64,000 nucleotides of DNA from positions 49,036,501 to 49,100,500 of the forward strand of contig NC_081414.1 of NCBI RefSeq assembly GCF_030272615.1, read 5' to 3'. Position 1 is the stretch's first letter; each line of letters begins with the position of its first letter. The position numbers and the translations under genes are program-made. Origin of the DNA: Cryptomeria japonica (Eukaryota; Streptophyta; Pinopsida; Cupressales; Cupressaceae). Shown here one piece after another: positions 1-11,400 of this stretch. The notes beneath the pieces are model-generated. The model saw only the letters and a program-made list of their open reading frames with translations, did not search any database and was not told the DNA's origin.

Positions 1-68
1 AGGCGAGTGGAGAAGGCTATTTTTTTCACATCGCCACTTTTTGGCCCCCCATGATCCTGCACTAACCC
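1..68 (-). repeat. Terminal sequence of element U, copy 3 (partial)
   Basis: These bases match, with about four differences, the end of the U copy at 22700-22767, and match the reverse complement of 57922-57990. The match ends exactly at CACTAACCC (position 68), after which unrelated Copia sequence starts, so this is an element boundary inside a Copia gag. The rest of this copy lies left of the window. Confidence 0.75.
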
Positions 69-136
69 ATAAAGATCAAGCATAGAATGATTCCTCTAGG
101 AAGGAGAAGCTTACTTGCGTATATTGCAAGAGGACT

Positions 137-1506
137 AGACGTGAAGAACATTCTTGTTATAAGAAGAATATTGATGAACTGAAACATCATCTTAAGAAGA
201 ACACCATTGATCTTCTTTCTAGAATGTTTGAGTCAACTTCTTCCAAGTCAAAACAATATGGATCTACTAAGGTAAAATGTCATGTAGGACTTGCTTCTAA
301 AGCAGATAAGAATAAAGGTAAAACTCTTTGTGCTTCTTCAAGTTGTGAATCAAGGAGATGGGTCCTAGATTCTGGAGCTTCTCATCATATGGCTTTGACT
401 CTATGTTCTCTTCATTTGAGCCTTGTGTTATGTCACCTATTTTGATGGGCAACAACACTTATATGAGTGTTATTGGGAAAGGTTATATTGATATTGGGGA
501 TGACACTTTCAATGGTGTCTTGTGTGTACCTCATTTGTCAAACAATCCTCTTTCCATCTATCAAATCACCCATGGTGGAATAGGGAAGACAGTGGAATTC
601 ACACCTGATTCAGTTATCATTTTAGATTTGGAAAGCAAAGAGATAATTTCTACCGGGATAGTTGATCATTCATCTTAGTTATATACCTTTTCAGACTTTT
701 AACTTGATGATAAATTTTTGATCCTTTGGTTGTTGATCACACTTCTAGCGTGAATGTTGATTCTGAGGAGAACTTTGGTTACTTGAATCTAGGTATTATG
801 ACATCAGATCTAGTTTTTGAACCTTTCATTCCTTCTCCTCCATTGATTGTTGTTTCTGATGATACTGGTACTACTACATCCATGGCTCCTATTGATTCAA
901 TGCAATAGGACATTCATTGTCTTCAAGACACAAACTACTTGGGATGAGTACTTGACATACATTGCAGGTTTGTTTTTTTATTCTTATCTTGCAGACTTGG
1001 AGGACACTATTGAGTGCATACATATTCTCGTTAATGAAGTTACTTTTTCTTCTTCAAGTATTGAAGGAGAACCTTCTTACCCTCTTGTTCATTACCCACA
1101 TGATCATTCCTCATAATTTGACATGACTGTGGTCACTATTGAGCAACATTTGGAGGAGGTACCTTTGTCTTTAGAGGAGATACCTTTGTCTCTGGATTTT
1201 GTTCTGCATCCATCTCCACTAGGTTTTGGAATGTCATCTTTTGCAGTGTGGCCTAGAACACCTGATTTGATGATGAAAAATTTTAGCATCAACATGAGGA
1301 CACTTGAGCAGAGTTTAGAAACATCATACATCTTTATCATTCTTCCTACATATTCCTTTCAGGAATGGGAAGGCAATCTTCATGCAGCTTTGGTTTTGTT
1401 CTTCCTAAGGGGAGGAACGTTGTTCGATGACCATGGTCCATCTTCTACATTCAATTTCGTGTATCAACCACTGGTACAATTGTCTACTTCGAGGAGGGAT
1501 ACATAG
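137..1506 (+). pseudogene. Copia gag end and protease, followed by unidentified open frames
   Basis: A degenerate zinc-knuckle-like stretch (CVYC followed by an H and a C) is followed by a Lys/Ser-rich linker and the protease core WVLDSGASHHM near 358-390. Its flap region, with LSIYQITHGGIGKTVEF near 550-600, aligns with the 7327-8181 frame of the Copia further right. A one-base shift separates the two parts near 400. From 660 to 1506 short open frames continue without any pol motif, including an acidic segment and a stretch with twice-repeated PLSLEE/PLSLDF. I do not recognise that part; it may be random open sequence or filler captured at the deletion. Confidence 0.55.
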
Positions 1507-1736
1507 TCTTTCTTATCCTTTCTATTTCTGAAAGGGCTTCTTCCTTTCATGGGATTATTTCTTGCGTTGGGAAATTTGTTTTCTTTTCTCTCTTTTGGGG
1601 AGGAGTTTTATCCCACTAGGTTTTCTGCTTTACTCCGTTTGTGAGAGATTGTTTTGTACATGGGTACCTAACATGTCCTTGTAGCCATTACCCATTTTTG
1701 CATCTTTGCATCTTTTCACCCACCTAAGATATTCTT

Positions 1737-1745
1737 AAGGGGGGG
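1737..1745 (+). other. Polypurine tract of the Copia remnant
   Basis: AAGGGGGGG directly precedes TGTTAG, the usual plus-strand primer arrangement next to a 3' LTR. Confidence 0.75.
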
Positions 1746-2333
1746 TGTTAGTGTAGGTTTTTAATATTTATTTTTCCTAAACATTATTAAGCATTCTTGT
1801 GTTATATTAGGATGGTTTATATGAATCTACATGAGGCATAGTCCTACATTTACATCTGTCATTCACACCCACATTTGGGTTGTTGAATGTCACGCCCTCT
1901 TTTGGACTCATTTTCCACCTCCCCATAACCATTTCTTGTCCTTACCTGAGTTGGTTTGCCACATGTTTGGCATTTTCCAAGTAGGCAAAACTCCCACCTA
2001 ATTTGGTTATTTGGGAGTTATTATTCCTCTTGGAATTATGTGCCCACAATTTTCTATATAATCAACACTCACCTCTCCCTTATAAGCTAATTTAGAGTTA
2101 ACTCATATGAGTTCATATCAGCTCAATCAATACAAGTGAGTGTTGATCCATATTGTATCTTTTGGAGTGTAATAATATCATCATTTTGTTATTGCACCAT
2201 ATTTCAGTATTTCATCCTCCTTGTTGCTATCGTGTAGGAGGTTGATCTTGGTTTTGCATGTGATCCTGGGAGATTGAGTCCATCAGTGAATTTGATAGGA
2301 AGAACGATCTCACACATGTGAGAGTGCTACATA
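1746..2333 (+). repeat. 3' LTR of the Copia remnant
   Basis: It starts with TGTTAGTGTAGG right after the purine tract. A TATA-like TATATA lies at 2055-2060 in front of AT-rich transcribed-looking sequence. The right end is a guess at ...GTGCTACA, because no second LTR copy is in the window to compare with. Confidence 0.5.
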
Positions 2334-4692
2334 AAATATCTAGTCAAAAGATAAGTTTGAAGTGGGAAAGTGACATATGCATGCAAGTCATTTATGAAGG
2401 CTTGTCATATGCAAACTTAGGAGCTTGGGAGGAATTAAAAATTAGAAGAAATGTTAATGAAGTTAGGAATGAAGAGATTAGTTAACTAAAATTAGAGGAA
2501 TTTAGGAATTTTGGTTAAGGTTGGATTTGAAAAATTAAAATTAATCAAACTTTAGAAGGATAGTTTGGAACATAATTATTCTAAAATGAATTATGGAGGG
2601 AAATTTAATTAATTAATTATTATGACTAGAAGAATAAAGGTTGAAGTGAACTTGAATTAATAATAAATTCAAGTCGTTAAATTTAAGTGTCTACATTTTA
2701 CACCTCTTTGACACGGTGTTGTTGAATAACATCACGCCAAAGAAAAGTATGGCTCGGTGTGGAAATAGAAACAGGTGCATCAAATGAATTAATTCATCAT
2801 ACCTGTTCCAAGCATTGATTAGTTTATGGGAAGTATCTTCCTCAAACAAAATAAGGAAGGGTTATGTACCCTTTAGAAAATGGCTAAAAAATGAATTTTC
2901 AAGGAAATTATAAAAAAAATAGAAGAAAACTAGCGAAGAAAGAAGGGGAATTGATTCAAGAGAATCCTTGGTTTTTGGCAATCTTGCATCAACCAAAAAC
3001 ATTTTCTTTCTATTTTTCTTTTTGTTTTGTAGTTTGAACATTTCATTGTGCGTTTTGCTGCATTTTCACACTAGATCTTGTGGAGATGGATTTTGTTTGT
3101 GGACATGTTCATCTACCTTATCCTAAGTCTGCGGGACGTTTGGATCTTTTTCCAGCAAGTTATCACTTCCAAAATTTGAGATAGTTTTTTGACAGGAGCA
3201 CTGGAACCGTTTGAACTTATTTTCCTTATGGAGAATCTTGTGGATAATTTCCATAGCTTGCGGAGCCTAATTTCATTGCTTCCAATGTTCCTTGGCTTGT
3301 GGCCAACCTTCCTTTGGGTCTACACATTATTCTATGTTGTTTCTAGAGGGATTCCTTTCGTGGAGGCCGACCTTGTTATTTTACATGTCACATCTTCTTC
3401 ATCGGCGATTATTCCATTTTGGGCCGATGCAGATCATCCTTGAGCTATGAAAATCATATAAATCAATGTAATCAAGAATTTAGACACAAGTAATACATAC
3501 ATAAAAGATCAATCAGAGGATCCAAAGTTGGGTTGGATTCTTGCTTCAACCTAGATACTATATTTGAGCATGTTTGTAATCAAGCCTATGTGCTGAATCT
3601 TGTAAGCCCGCATGTTGTCTCCCAGTTTGTATTTGAATTCCATGAAATAATATAAGCCTTATTCTGCATTGCCTCCATCATATTGTGCTACTTCTGTTGT
3701 GTTTACTCTTGTTGCAATGTCCAGATTGTTCTCTTTAAGGAGGCTCCTATCCTTGATTGCGTTAGGAATAATAGATGAATTTGACAAAAGAAAAAAGAAG
3801 AAAGAAAAAAGGTTGAAATATGTACAAATGAAAGTGAAATGAAGGTAGAAGGTGAGTAAGTGCACCAAGATGGTGTGCAAAAAGGGGGGTATAAGTGGAC
3901 ACTTTTTTTTCTTTCTGAAATCAGCTAAACCTAAACTTAGAGGAGAAATTTGAGACTCGTCCACTCAAAATATGAAGATACTAAAAGAACAAAGATTGTA
4001 GTACTCTGAATTTAGTTTCCAAAATACTATTATTTTTCAAAATTGGATAAGATTAAGGGGGTCAAATCCTTCGCGAATGAAAAACAGATCTTGATTTTTT
4101 CTGAAAAACATAACATAGTGTCTGGCATGCGCATCAAATAAGTCATAGTTAGATTTAGTATTTTGACAAATCCTTCAATAGAAAGATAGTTAAGAGTGAG
4201 CACTAGAAGTTGTGTATTCTTTTGTAATTTTTTGTTGAGTATTTTTTTTTTTATGATTTTTCGAAACGGTCACATCCTCTCTCTCTATATATATATATAT
4301 TTGGATGAGTAGATCAAAAGTTATTAAAAAAATGGTACACATATGTCTCTGAGAACTATGAAGACACTAGTAAAAGAAATTCAAGTTTAATATGTTAATG
4401 TTGTTCAAATTTTTTTAAAAATATATGGTTAGAAATATCATATTAGGGTGAAATTATGGTGGCAATTTTAGAAATACCCACTTGATAATGTGTAAACCTG
4501 ATGACGATGAAGTTGAGAAACTAGTTTGGAAGAAGAAAAAAAGTAAAAAGGAGGCGAAAAAGGCTCCAAAGCCTCAACCTTGTTATCCAAGCCTAAGTAC
4601 AAGGCAAAACACGTACGGGTTCTTTAAATAAAAAATGCGTATGAGTTTTTTAAAACAAAAATGCGTTCGGGTTTTTGAAAAGACAAAACGCG
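2334..4692. other. Decayed AT-rich sequence without a supported gene
   Basis: No conserved motif or long open frame is visible. Short frames at 3189-3443 and on the minus strand at 3659-3964 have no recognisable content. The stretch around 3560-3720 has the look of an old LTR, but no terminal repeats were found. It includes a CT/TA microsatellite at 4277-4300 and short tandem repeats at 4608-4697. Confidence 0.4.
4277..4300. repeat. (CT)n/(TA)n microsatellite
   Basis: A run of CT dinucleotides passes directly into a run of about nine TA dinucleotides. Confidence 0.8.
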
Positions 4693-4697
4693 TATGT
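4608..4697. repeat. Three to four 26-29-bp tandem repeats at the Copia insertion site
   Basis: The units share (A/G)CGT(A/T)(C/T)G followed by GGTTTTT or AGTTTTTT and an A-rich tail. The Copia at 4698 inserted inside the last unit; its TSD TATGT is part of the GCGTATG repeat word. Confidence 0.5.
4693..4697. other. Target-site duplication TATGT (left)
   Basis: An identical TATGT at 11075-11079 directly follows the right LTR. This fixes the LTR ends as TGTTAG...TATA. Confidence 0.85.
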
Positions 4698-5071
4698 TGT
4701 TAGAGTAATTGGGTCTTTACTTGATTAATTAAACAATAGTTGTTTAATTCTTTAAGTTTCCAATTATCTTTTTACACTTAAGCTAACATTAGGTGCATAT
4801 AATCAATTATTTTAATTAATTATTATGTGCAAGCCTAGGGTTTTCCCTTTTTAGGGTTTCTTGACCTATTAGAGGTTACTTTTTCTTTTCATTGTATTAT
4901 CTTTTCACAATACATTTTTTGGTGAATTGGAGCTCTCATTTTTGGAGAATATTTTTCCTGTGTTTTTTGTATGTTCTTCAGATTTTGCTTCATTGCTTCT
5001 CCTTGTAACAGGTTATTCGGCTTGCAGAAGATCTTCAGGCTACTATGGGGTTGTATTTCTCAACTCGTATA
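4698..5071 (+). repeat. 5' LTR of the Copia at 4698-11074
   Basis: It matches 10701-11074 over its full 374 bp with seven substitutions and no gaps. It ends in TATA immediately before the primer-binding site. Confidence 0.93.
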
Positions 5072-5083
5072 TGGTATCAGAGC
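5072..5083 (+). other. Primer-binding site for initiator tRNA-Met
   Basis: TGGTATCAGAGC starts at the base after the 5' LTR. It is the classic plant Copia primer site, complementary to the 3' end of initiator tRNA-Met. Confidence 0.9.
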
Positions 5084-6450
5084 ACAGATCTACAGCTACC
5101 TATTCCTGTTTTTTGAGAATTTTGCATTTGAAGCAGATCTGGGGTTTCAGGCATTTTTTGTGTGCTTAGGGTTAAGGTTTTTTTTTTGAGCACTTTGGGC
5201 CTAAACGGACCTCACCATCGTGCTTAGAAGACCCAAAAACCCCTATAGTCATATAAAATTTGTCCATTTTTGACCCCTCAGCATCTGGGTGATTTTTTTC
5301 TCCAAGCCAGGCCGTACGACCTTGACACGCAAATCGAGAAAAAAATTTGAATTTTTTTTTTTTTGCCTTTTTATGACATGCAGGCTGAATTGTTTTGATT
5401 TTCAAAAAAATCAAACAAATAAAAAAAAATGCATTAAAAAAAAAAAGTGTTTTTTAACACAATTTTTAGGGTACCGGACCTGACAGTCCGGCGCCATACG
5501 GACCTATTAGGCCGGCCCCACCCGACGCCGCAGGCCTCCGGCTCCAGCAACGCCCACCGGCTTTTGCTTCCCTCCGACGCTACCCGCCCATGAAGTCCTT
5601 GCCTCCGGCTGAAACCTCCCTCTGGCGCTGCCCACCCATGAAGTCCTCACCGCTGGCCGAAACCTCCCTCCGGCAACAGCCCGCCCGTGAAGTCCTCGCC
5701 ACCGGCTGCTACTCCGTCTCCCGCTGACGACTTTCCCTCCGCTCCGGCCGCCACTCCAACCGTCGCTCCTGCCCCGCCAGCGAACCACCACCATCGGGCT
5801 GAGCTCCGCTCTGCCCCAGCACCTCCTGCACCCGGCCCGAGCACCACCTCTACCCGGCCTGAGCCCCACCTCCGCCCAGAGCACCACCAGCCCCTCCTCT
5901 CTAGTCTTTTTGAGAGGAGGTTGGTTTTTTGGGCCTAGATCGTGCATCCGGAGTTGGATTTTGGCAAACGAATAGGCGTTGGAAAGGTGATTCTGAGCCG
6001 GACCTCGTGGTGGTGAATTTTTTCTTGGATCTGCTATTTGACTATGTTTTTTTTACCAGTCAAAGTCAGACTTCATTTTTGCACTTCCAGGGCCATAGAA
6101 TGGGCAAACGGCTCCGTTTTTTGAAAACGAATAGGCATTGGAAAGCTCTCAGCATGCTCTATTCAGATTTGTGATCTTTTTTCTCAGGATTTTCACTAGG
6201 TACATGAGATATCAGTTTGAAGTTTTTTTGCTTATGCACTACTTCCTTCTCATTACTATGTACTAGGGTTTGGGTTTCTCCATTGTGGGGGGGTGTTTTT
6301 TCTCACTTTTTGTCATTTATATCAGAAATCAAGAACACCTAAACTCTCAAAAACAAAAAAACCCTTCTGCATCTTTTGTCTATTCTGAAAGATCACATAA
6401 TAAAAACAACCACCAAGCAGGTGCAGGTGCGGAGTTTTTTCTTTGTTCTC
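5084..6450 (+). other. Copia leader with a GC-rich island
   Basis: About 1.4 kb of leader separates the primer site from gag, long for this class. Bases 5466-5900 are strongly GC-rich against AT-rich surroundings and contain imperfect 48- and 49-bp tandem units starting with TGAAGTCC at 5591, 5639 and 5688. Frames stay open on both strands in the island (for example 5687-5938 plus, 5507-5947 minus), giving Pro/Ala- or Gly/Arg-rich peptides that I take as a by-product of base composition. Confidence 0.6.
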
Positions 6451-9400
6451 ATGGTAGATCCTTCAGTTGAGTTGTTGAATTTACACAACTATCACACCTG
6501 GAAGCCCCACATCACGAGGCTTCTCAGGTCATGAGGGTTGTGGGCTACTTTGGATGAGGTTCAGCCAGACCTACAACGTCCTTATGAGATTCTTATGTAC
6601 CGAAACAAGCTGGATGAGGCCATGGGTTTGATCACTTTGCATGTCTCCGACAGTCTTCTGTTTCACCTTGATGAGTTGCTTACTCCTCGGGATATGTGGT
6701 TGAAGTTTGATTCTCTCTTCGGGAGGGTCAATGAGATTCAGGCATTACAGATTGAGGTAGAGTTGACTTCTTTGTTACCTGATTCCTTTCCCACTATTGA
6801 GGATTTTTTGAACAAATTCAAGACTACTAGATCTACTCTTCAGGGATGTGGAAAGAACAAGACTGATATAGAGTGCATTCATTTGATTCTTTCGAAGCTT
6901 CGGGGTCCCTTTTAGTTTTTTGCCTCTGATTTCTACTCCACCATGGATGGCTTGGGTACTAATTTCACCATGCCTAGCTTTGATGTCTTTTGTGAGTGAT
7001 TGTCTCGTGAGAAAACTCATCTTTCTCAGCTGGATACGCTCTCAGGATCCAAGAACAAAGCACTGGTTGCTTAGTCCTCTAAGGAGAAGGAGAAACATAA
7101 GCAGAAACCGAAGCCGAAAAAGCCTTCTGCAGGTAGTGAGAATTCCTCCAAGCCTGCTCCTAAGTCTAATTCAAAACCAGTTCCTCCCAAACAAGGGAAA
7201 TCTTCACAGTCCAGTGAGTCTTCCTCCAAGACTAAGAAGAAATCATCATAAAAATGCAATTTTTGTGGAAAGGACGGACATCCAGTTTCCAGGTGTTGGA
7301 AACAATTAGAGGCTTTAGAGGAAGCCATGCAGCAGCATCACATTTCCTCACCTCAGGCATCTTCTCCTTCCACAGGGAAAGGTCATGCTCTCACTGCTAG
7401 AGCTTCGACCTCTGGGTCCACATGGATTCTAGATTCTGGTGCTTCTCACCATATGACACACACTCAACAGTTGGTTACTTCTCTTGCCTCTTGTGGTATT
7501 TCACAGATTTCAGTGGGTGACTTAATTCAGCTTTCCATCTTGGGTTCAGGTTCTGTCTCTTTGGATGGGGGTACTCTACAGGATGTTCTGGTTGTCCCTG
7601 ACATCTCGACCAACCTCCTATCCATTTATCAGATTTGCCACTTTGGCTCTGGTAAGATAGTTGAGTTCTCACCACATGATGTGGTTATTCGGGACCTCCA
7701 TGACCCTGATTTGGTTGTGGCTTCTGGTAGTGTGGATTCTGCATCTTGTCTCTATAGGTTTGATGAATTTGAGCCCTGTTCGGGTATAGGTTCATCTCTC
7801 ATAGCACATGCAGATTCAGTGAGTAAGCTTTGGCATGAGCGATTGGGCCATGTCAATTACAAATATCTTCAGCAGATGAGTACACAGGCACTTGTTCTTG
7901 GGCTCCCACAGATTTCCTGCACTAATGGTGTTTGTCATGTTTGTGTTCTTGGCAAGCATCACAGAGATCCCTTTCCGAAGAGGAGAGCCTCTCATGCTTT
8001 GGCACCCTTGGAGTTGATTCACAGTGACCTCATGTCATTTCCCACTCCTTCTTTTTCAGGGGCCAAGTATGTACTCATTTTTATTGATGACTTCTCTAGG
8101 CGCACATGGGTGTACTTTCTTAAGTACAAGTTTGATGTCTTTGATTCCTTTCAAATTTTCAAGACATATGTAGAGAAGTAGTATTTGGCGAATACATACA
8201 GATAATGGGGGGCAGTATGTGAATCAGGCTTTCAGAGATTTTTGCACTAAGCATGGTTTGCAGCATCAGTTTCCTGTTCCCTACATCCCTCAGTAGAATG
8301 GTGTCGCTGAACGTAAGAATAGAACTTTACGGGAGATGGCAAATTGTATGATTCAGTCTAGGTCCATGGATTCATCTTTTTGGGCTGAGGCAATCAATTA
8401 TGCCGACTATATTTAGAATCAGATGCCTCACAAGGCTATTCGACATATGACTCCTGAGGAGGCTTGGTCTCATGACAAGCCTGATGTTTCCTTTTTTCAA
8501 GTATTTGGTAGTGAGGCATGGGCCTTTATTCTTGATGCTCAGAGGAAAGCCATGGAGTGGAAGAGCTAACCCCTCATTTTTGTTGGCTACTGTGAGGATG
8601 TTAAGGCGTATAGGTTGTTTGATCCTGATTCCAGAGAGGTCTTGTTTCGATAGGATGTTCAGTTTGATGAGCGTCTTCCCACAGTGGATACCCTGACTCC
8701 AGTGTCTACTCCTCTGCCTACTCTGGCCACTGCACCACTTCAGGATCTTTTTGAGGATGATTCTGATGATTGTGCTGATGATCCACCATCCCCACCCCCA
8801 CCATCCCCACCTCCACCTGCTCCACCTTAGATGCCCAAGTGGGCTCGCCTTACTATTGCAGCAGCAGGTCCTTTGGCTGGTGATCCTTTAGATACTCATC
8901 GCACTCATTCTCATACTATGGGTTCTAGTCTTTTGAGTCATGCTATTTTAGATGATCCTCAGAAGTTTTCAGAGGTGACAGGTCACCCTGAGTGGGATTG
9001 TGCTATGGAGGAGGAGTATTCTTCTTTGATGAGGAATCATACATGGGATCTCTGTCCTCTTCCCAAGGGCAGAAAGATGGTTAGGTGTCACTGGTTGTAT
9101 CGCACTAAATATGCTGCTGATGGTTCCATTGATAAGTACAAATCACGTCTTGTTGCGAAGGGTTTTTCACAGGTTGAGGGTATTGATTACTCCGAGACAT
9201 TTGCCCTTGTTGCCAAGATGAATTCCATTCGCTTTGTACTATCTCTTGCAGCTTCTCGGTGTTGGCCTTTTTTTCAGATGGATGTGAAGAGTGCCTTCTT
9301 GCATGGGGATCTAGAGGAGGAAATCTACATGGAACAACCTCAGGGATTTGTGTAGGATAGTTCTTTGGTTTACAGACTTCGGCGTTCATTGTATGGTCTC

Positions 9401-10489
9401 AAACAGGCCCCTCGGGCTTGGTATGAGAAGATGGACTCTTTCTTGCTCTCCATTGGCTTCTCCCGTAGTCATTCTTATCACACCATCTACATTCAGCTTC
9501 TTGAGGGTGACATCTTGATTCTTGTGCTATATGTTGATGATCTTCTCATCACGGGTAGCTCATCATCTACGATTCAACATATTCAGCGTGCCTTGATGGA
9601 TTAGTTTGAGATGATAGATCTCGGTCTGTTGCACTATTTCCTTGGTCTTTAGGTGATTCAGTCTTCTGATGGGATCTCTCTCTACCAGTAGAAGTATGCT
9701 CTTGACATGCTTCAGCGCTTCGGCATGCTTGATTGCAAGCCTGCTCCCACACCATTTCAGTCAGGGGTTGTTTTGACCACAGCTTGTCCCACTCCTTCAA
9801 TCGATTCTACACTTTACATGCAGTTGGTTGGTAGTTTGTTGTACCTGACTCACACCCGTCCTGATATTTCCTTTGCGGTTGGTCTTGTCTCTCGATTCTC
9901 CCATGATCCTCATGAGAGTCATTGGCAAGTTGCCAAACGTATTTTGAGGTACATTTAGGGCACTAGTTCTCATGGCATTCATTATACATCAGGGGAACCT
10001 CACATTGTTGGCTACATTGACTCAGATTGGGCTGGTGATGTCACAGATCGAAAGTCTACTTCCGGCTTTGTTTTCTGTCTTGGCTTTGGTCCTATCACAT
10101 GGTCTTGCAAGAGGCAGACTGCTCATGCATTATCATCTACCGAGGCTGAGTACTGCTCTGCTGTGCTCGCTAGTCAGGAGATCTTATGGCTTCGACAGTT
10201 GATGATTGAGTTTGGTTTTCCTCTTGATAGTCCCACTGTTCTTTGGTGTGACAATCAGAGTGCTATTCATATTTCCCGCAACCCGGTAGAGCATCAGCGG
10301 ATGAAGCACATTGAGCTTCACATGCATTTCATCCGTCAGTTGATTCAGGATGGTGTTCTCATTCTGGAGTACATTCCCACTTCTGCGCAGGTTGTAGACA
10401 TCTTCATGAAACCTTTTGCATCGCCGCGCTATCTTTAGTTGCGCTCTATGCTTGGGGTGAAGGAAGTTGTCCTTGGGGGGTCTTTATGA
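6451..10489 (+). pseudogene. gag-pol: Copia gag-pol polyprotein, broken
   Basis: In order: gag (about residues 1-265), zinc knuckle CNFCGKDGHPVSRC (7255-7296), protease WILDSGASHHM (7423), integrase with HERLGH (about 7834), TDNGGQY (8198) and NGVAERKNRT (8297), reverse transcriptase with YVDD (9530-9541), and RNase H with DSDWAGD and SSTEAEY near the end. Stops in frame are TGA at 6532 and 6997, TAA at 7249 and 8567, and TAG at 6913, 7072, 8179, 8294, 8414, 8651, 8828, 9353, 9602, 9650, 9689, 9956 and 10436. A one-base shift lies between 8182 and 8198. Most TAG codons fall where related proteins have Gln (for example PQ-NGVAERK and RYIQGT). The start ATG at 6451 is the first in the gag frame. 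Confidence 0.92.
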
Positions 10490-10691
10490 GGCCTTCCTTC
10501 CTTCTTCTTCTTTTAGCATGTTCTTTTATCTCTTTTTGGAGAGGAGTTTTTTCCCACTGAGTTTTCTCCTTTGTCTCCATTTCATAGAGATTTCATTGTA
10601 TTTGGGTACCTGATCAGACCTTGTTGCCGGGACCCATCTTTCATGCTTTCAGTAGTTGTTCTAGGTTTTAGCTTCTCCCTAAGTCTAGCTC

Positions 10692-10700
10692 AAGGGGGGG
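10692..10700 (+). other. Polypurine tract of the Copia
   Basis: AAGGGGGGG lies immediately upstream of the 3' LTR, the normal site of plus-strand priming. Confidence 0.85.
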
Positions 10701-11074
10701 TGTTAGAGTAATTGGGTCTTTACTTGATTAATTAAACAATATTTGTTTAATTCTTTAAGTTTCCAATTATCTTTTTACACTTAAGCTAACATTAGGTGCA
10801 TATAATTAATTATTTTAATTAATTATTATGTGCAAGCCTAGGGTTTTCCCTTTTTAGGGTTTCTTGACCTATTAGAGGTTAATTTTTCTTTTCATTGTAT
10901 TATCTTTTCACAATACATTTTTTGGTGAATTGGAGCTCTCATTTTTGGAGAATATTTTTCCTGTGTTTTTTGTATGTTCTTCAGATTTTGCTTCATTGCT
11001 TCTCCTTGTAACAAGTTATTCGGCTTGCAGAAGATCTTCAGGCTACTGTGGGGTTGTATTTATCAACTCCTATA
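10701..11074 (+). repeat. 3' LTR of the Copia at 4698-11074
   Basis: It has the same 374-bp length as the 5' LTR with seven substitutions, and is followed by the TATGT duplication at 11075-11079. Confidence 0.93.
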
Positions 11075-11079
11075 TATGT

Positions 11080-11400
11080 GTTATGTTTAGTAAGAAAAAA
11101 TGTGAATGGATTTTCATTACACAAAGTTAGATTAGTAATATGTACTTGTATGCAATTCATTTGGCATTCCATTAGGTTTTTCAGCAGGATATATACATAA
11201 AAGTATAAGTTACATTTTCTCTTTGTCTTTTATTTTTCTTATACTTTAAGTTATATTTTATGTATATATTGTCAGGATGTTTGAGTGTGGTTTCAAATCT
11301 CTAGGAGTCATAATTCAAATTCTAGATTTTAGATCTTATAATTTTTTAGACTTAATCAAATTTTAGTAATTAGTGGGCTCGTATCCTCATTCACTTGCTA
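11080..11400. other. AT-rich flank, no gene seen
   Basis: No conserved frame is visible. A word of about 45 bp (TTAGATCTTATAATTT with TAATCAAATTTTAGTAAT) at about 11328 recurs with changes at about 11514 inside the CT-rich block, suggesting an old duplication of roughly 190 bp. Confidence 0.5.

Larger units (their letters stand above)
69..2333 (+). mobile_element. Copia LTR retrotransposon remnant, pol-deleted, with 3' LTR
   Basis: The fragment keeps the end of gag and the aspartic protease, then loses recognisable integrase, reverse transcriptase and RNase H, and resumes with a 3' untranslated region, a purine tract and a 3' LTR. The protease and 3' region resemble those of the complete Copia at 4698-11074, so it is probably the same lineage. 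Its 5' side is cut by the U terminus at 1-68. It looks like an internally deleted, non-autonomous derivative. Confidence 0.75.
4698..11074 (+). mobile_element. Complete Copia LTR retrotransposon
   Basis: Two 374-bp direct LTRs (4698-5071 and 10701-11074) flank a full internal region: tRNA-Met primer site, long leader, gag, protease, integrase, reverse transcriptase, RNase H and a purine tract. A 5-bp target duplication TATGT sits at 4693-4697 and 11075-11079. I count 7 substitutions between the LTRs (about 1.9%), so the insertion is fairly young. The LTRs start with TG and end with TA, a known non-canonical pair. The coding frame holds at least 17 in-frame stops and one frameshift, so this copy cannot make a full polyprotein. 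Confidence 0.95.

Noticed and set aside
5507-5947. 146-codon minus-strand frame in the Copia leader
   Set aside because: Gly/Arg-rich and open on the opposite strand as well; explained by GC-rich tandem units.
6451-10489. TAG read as Gln (code change or programmed readthrough) in the Copia
   Set aside because: Plant nuclear translation does not do this at a dozen sites, and TGA, TAA and a frameshift are also present; decay explains all.
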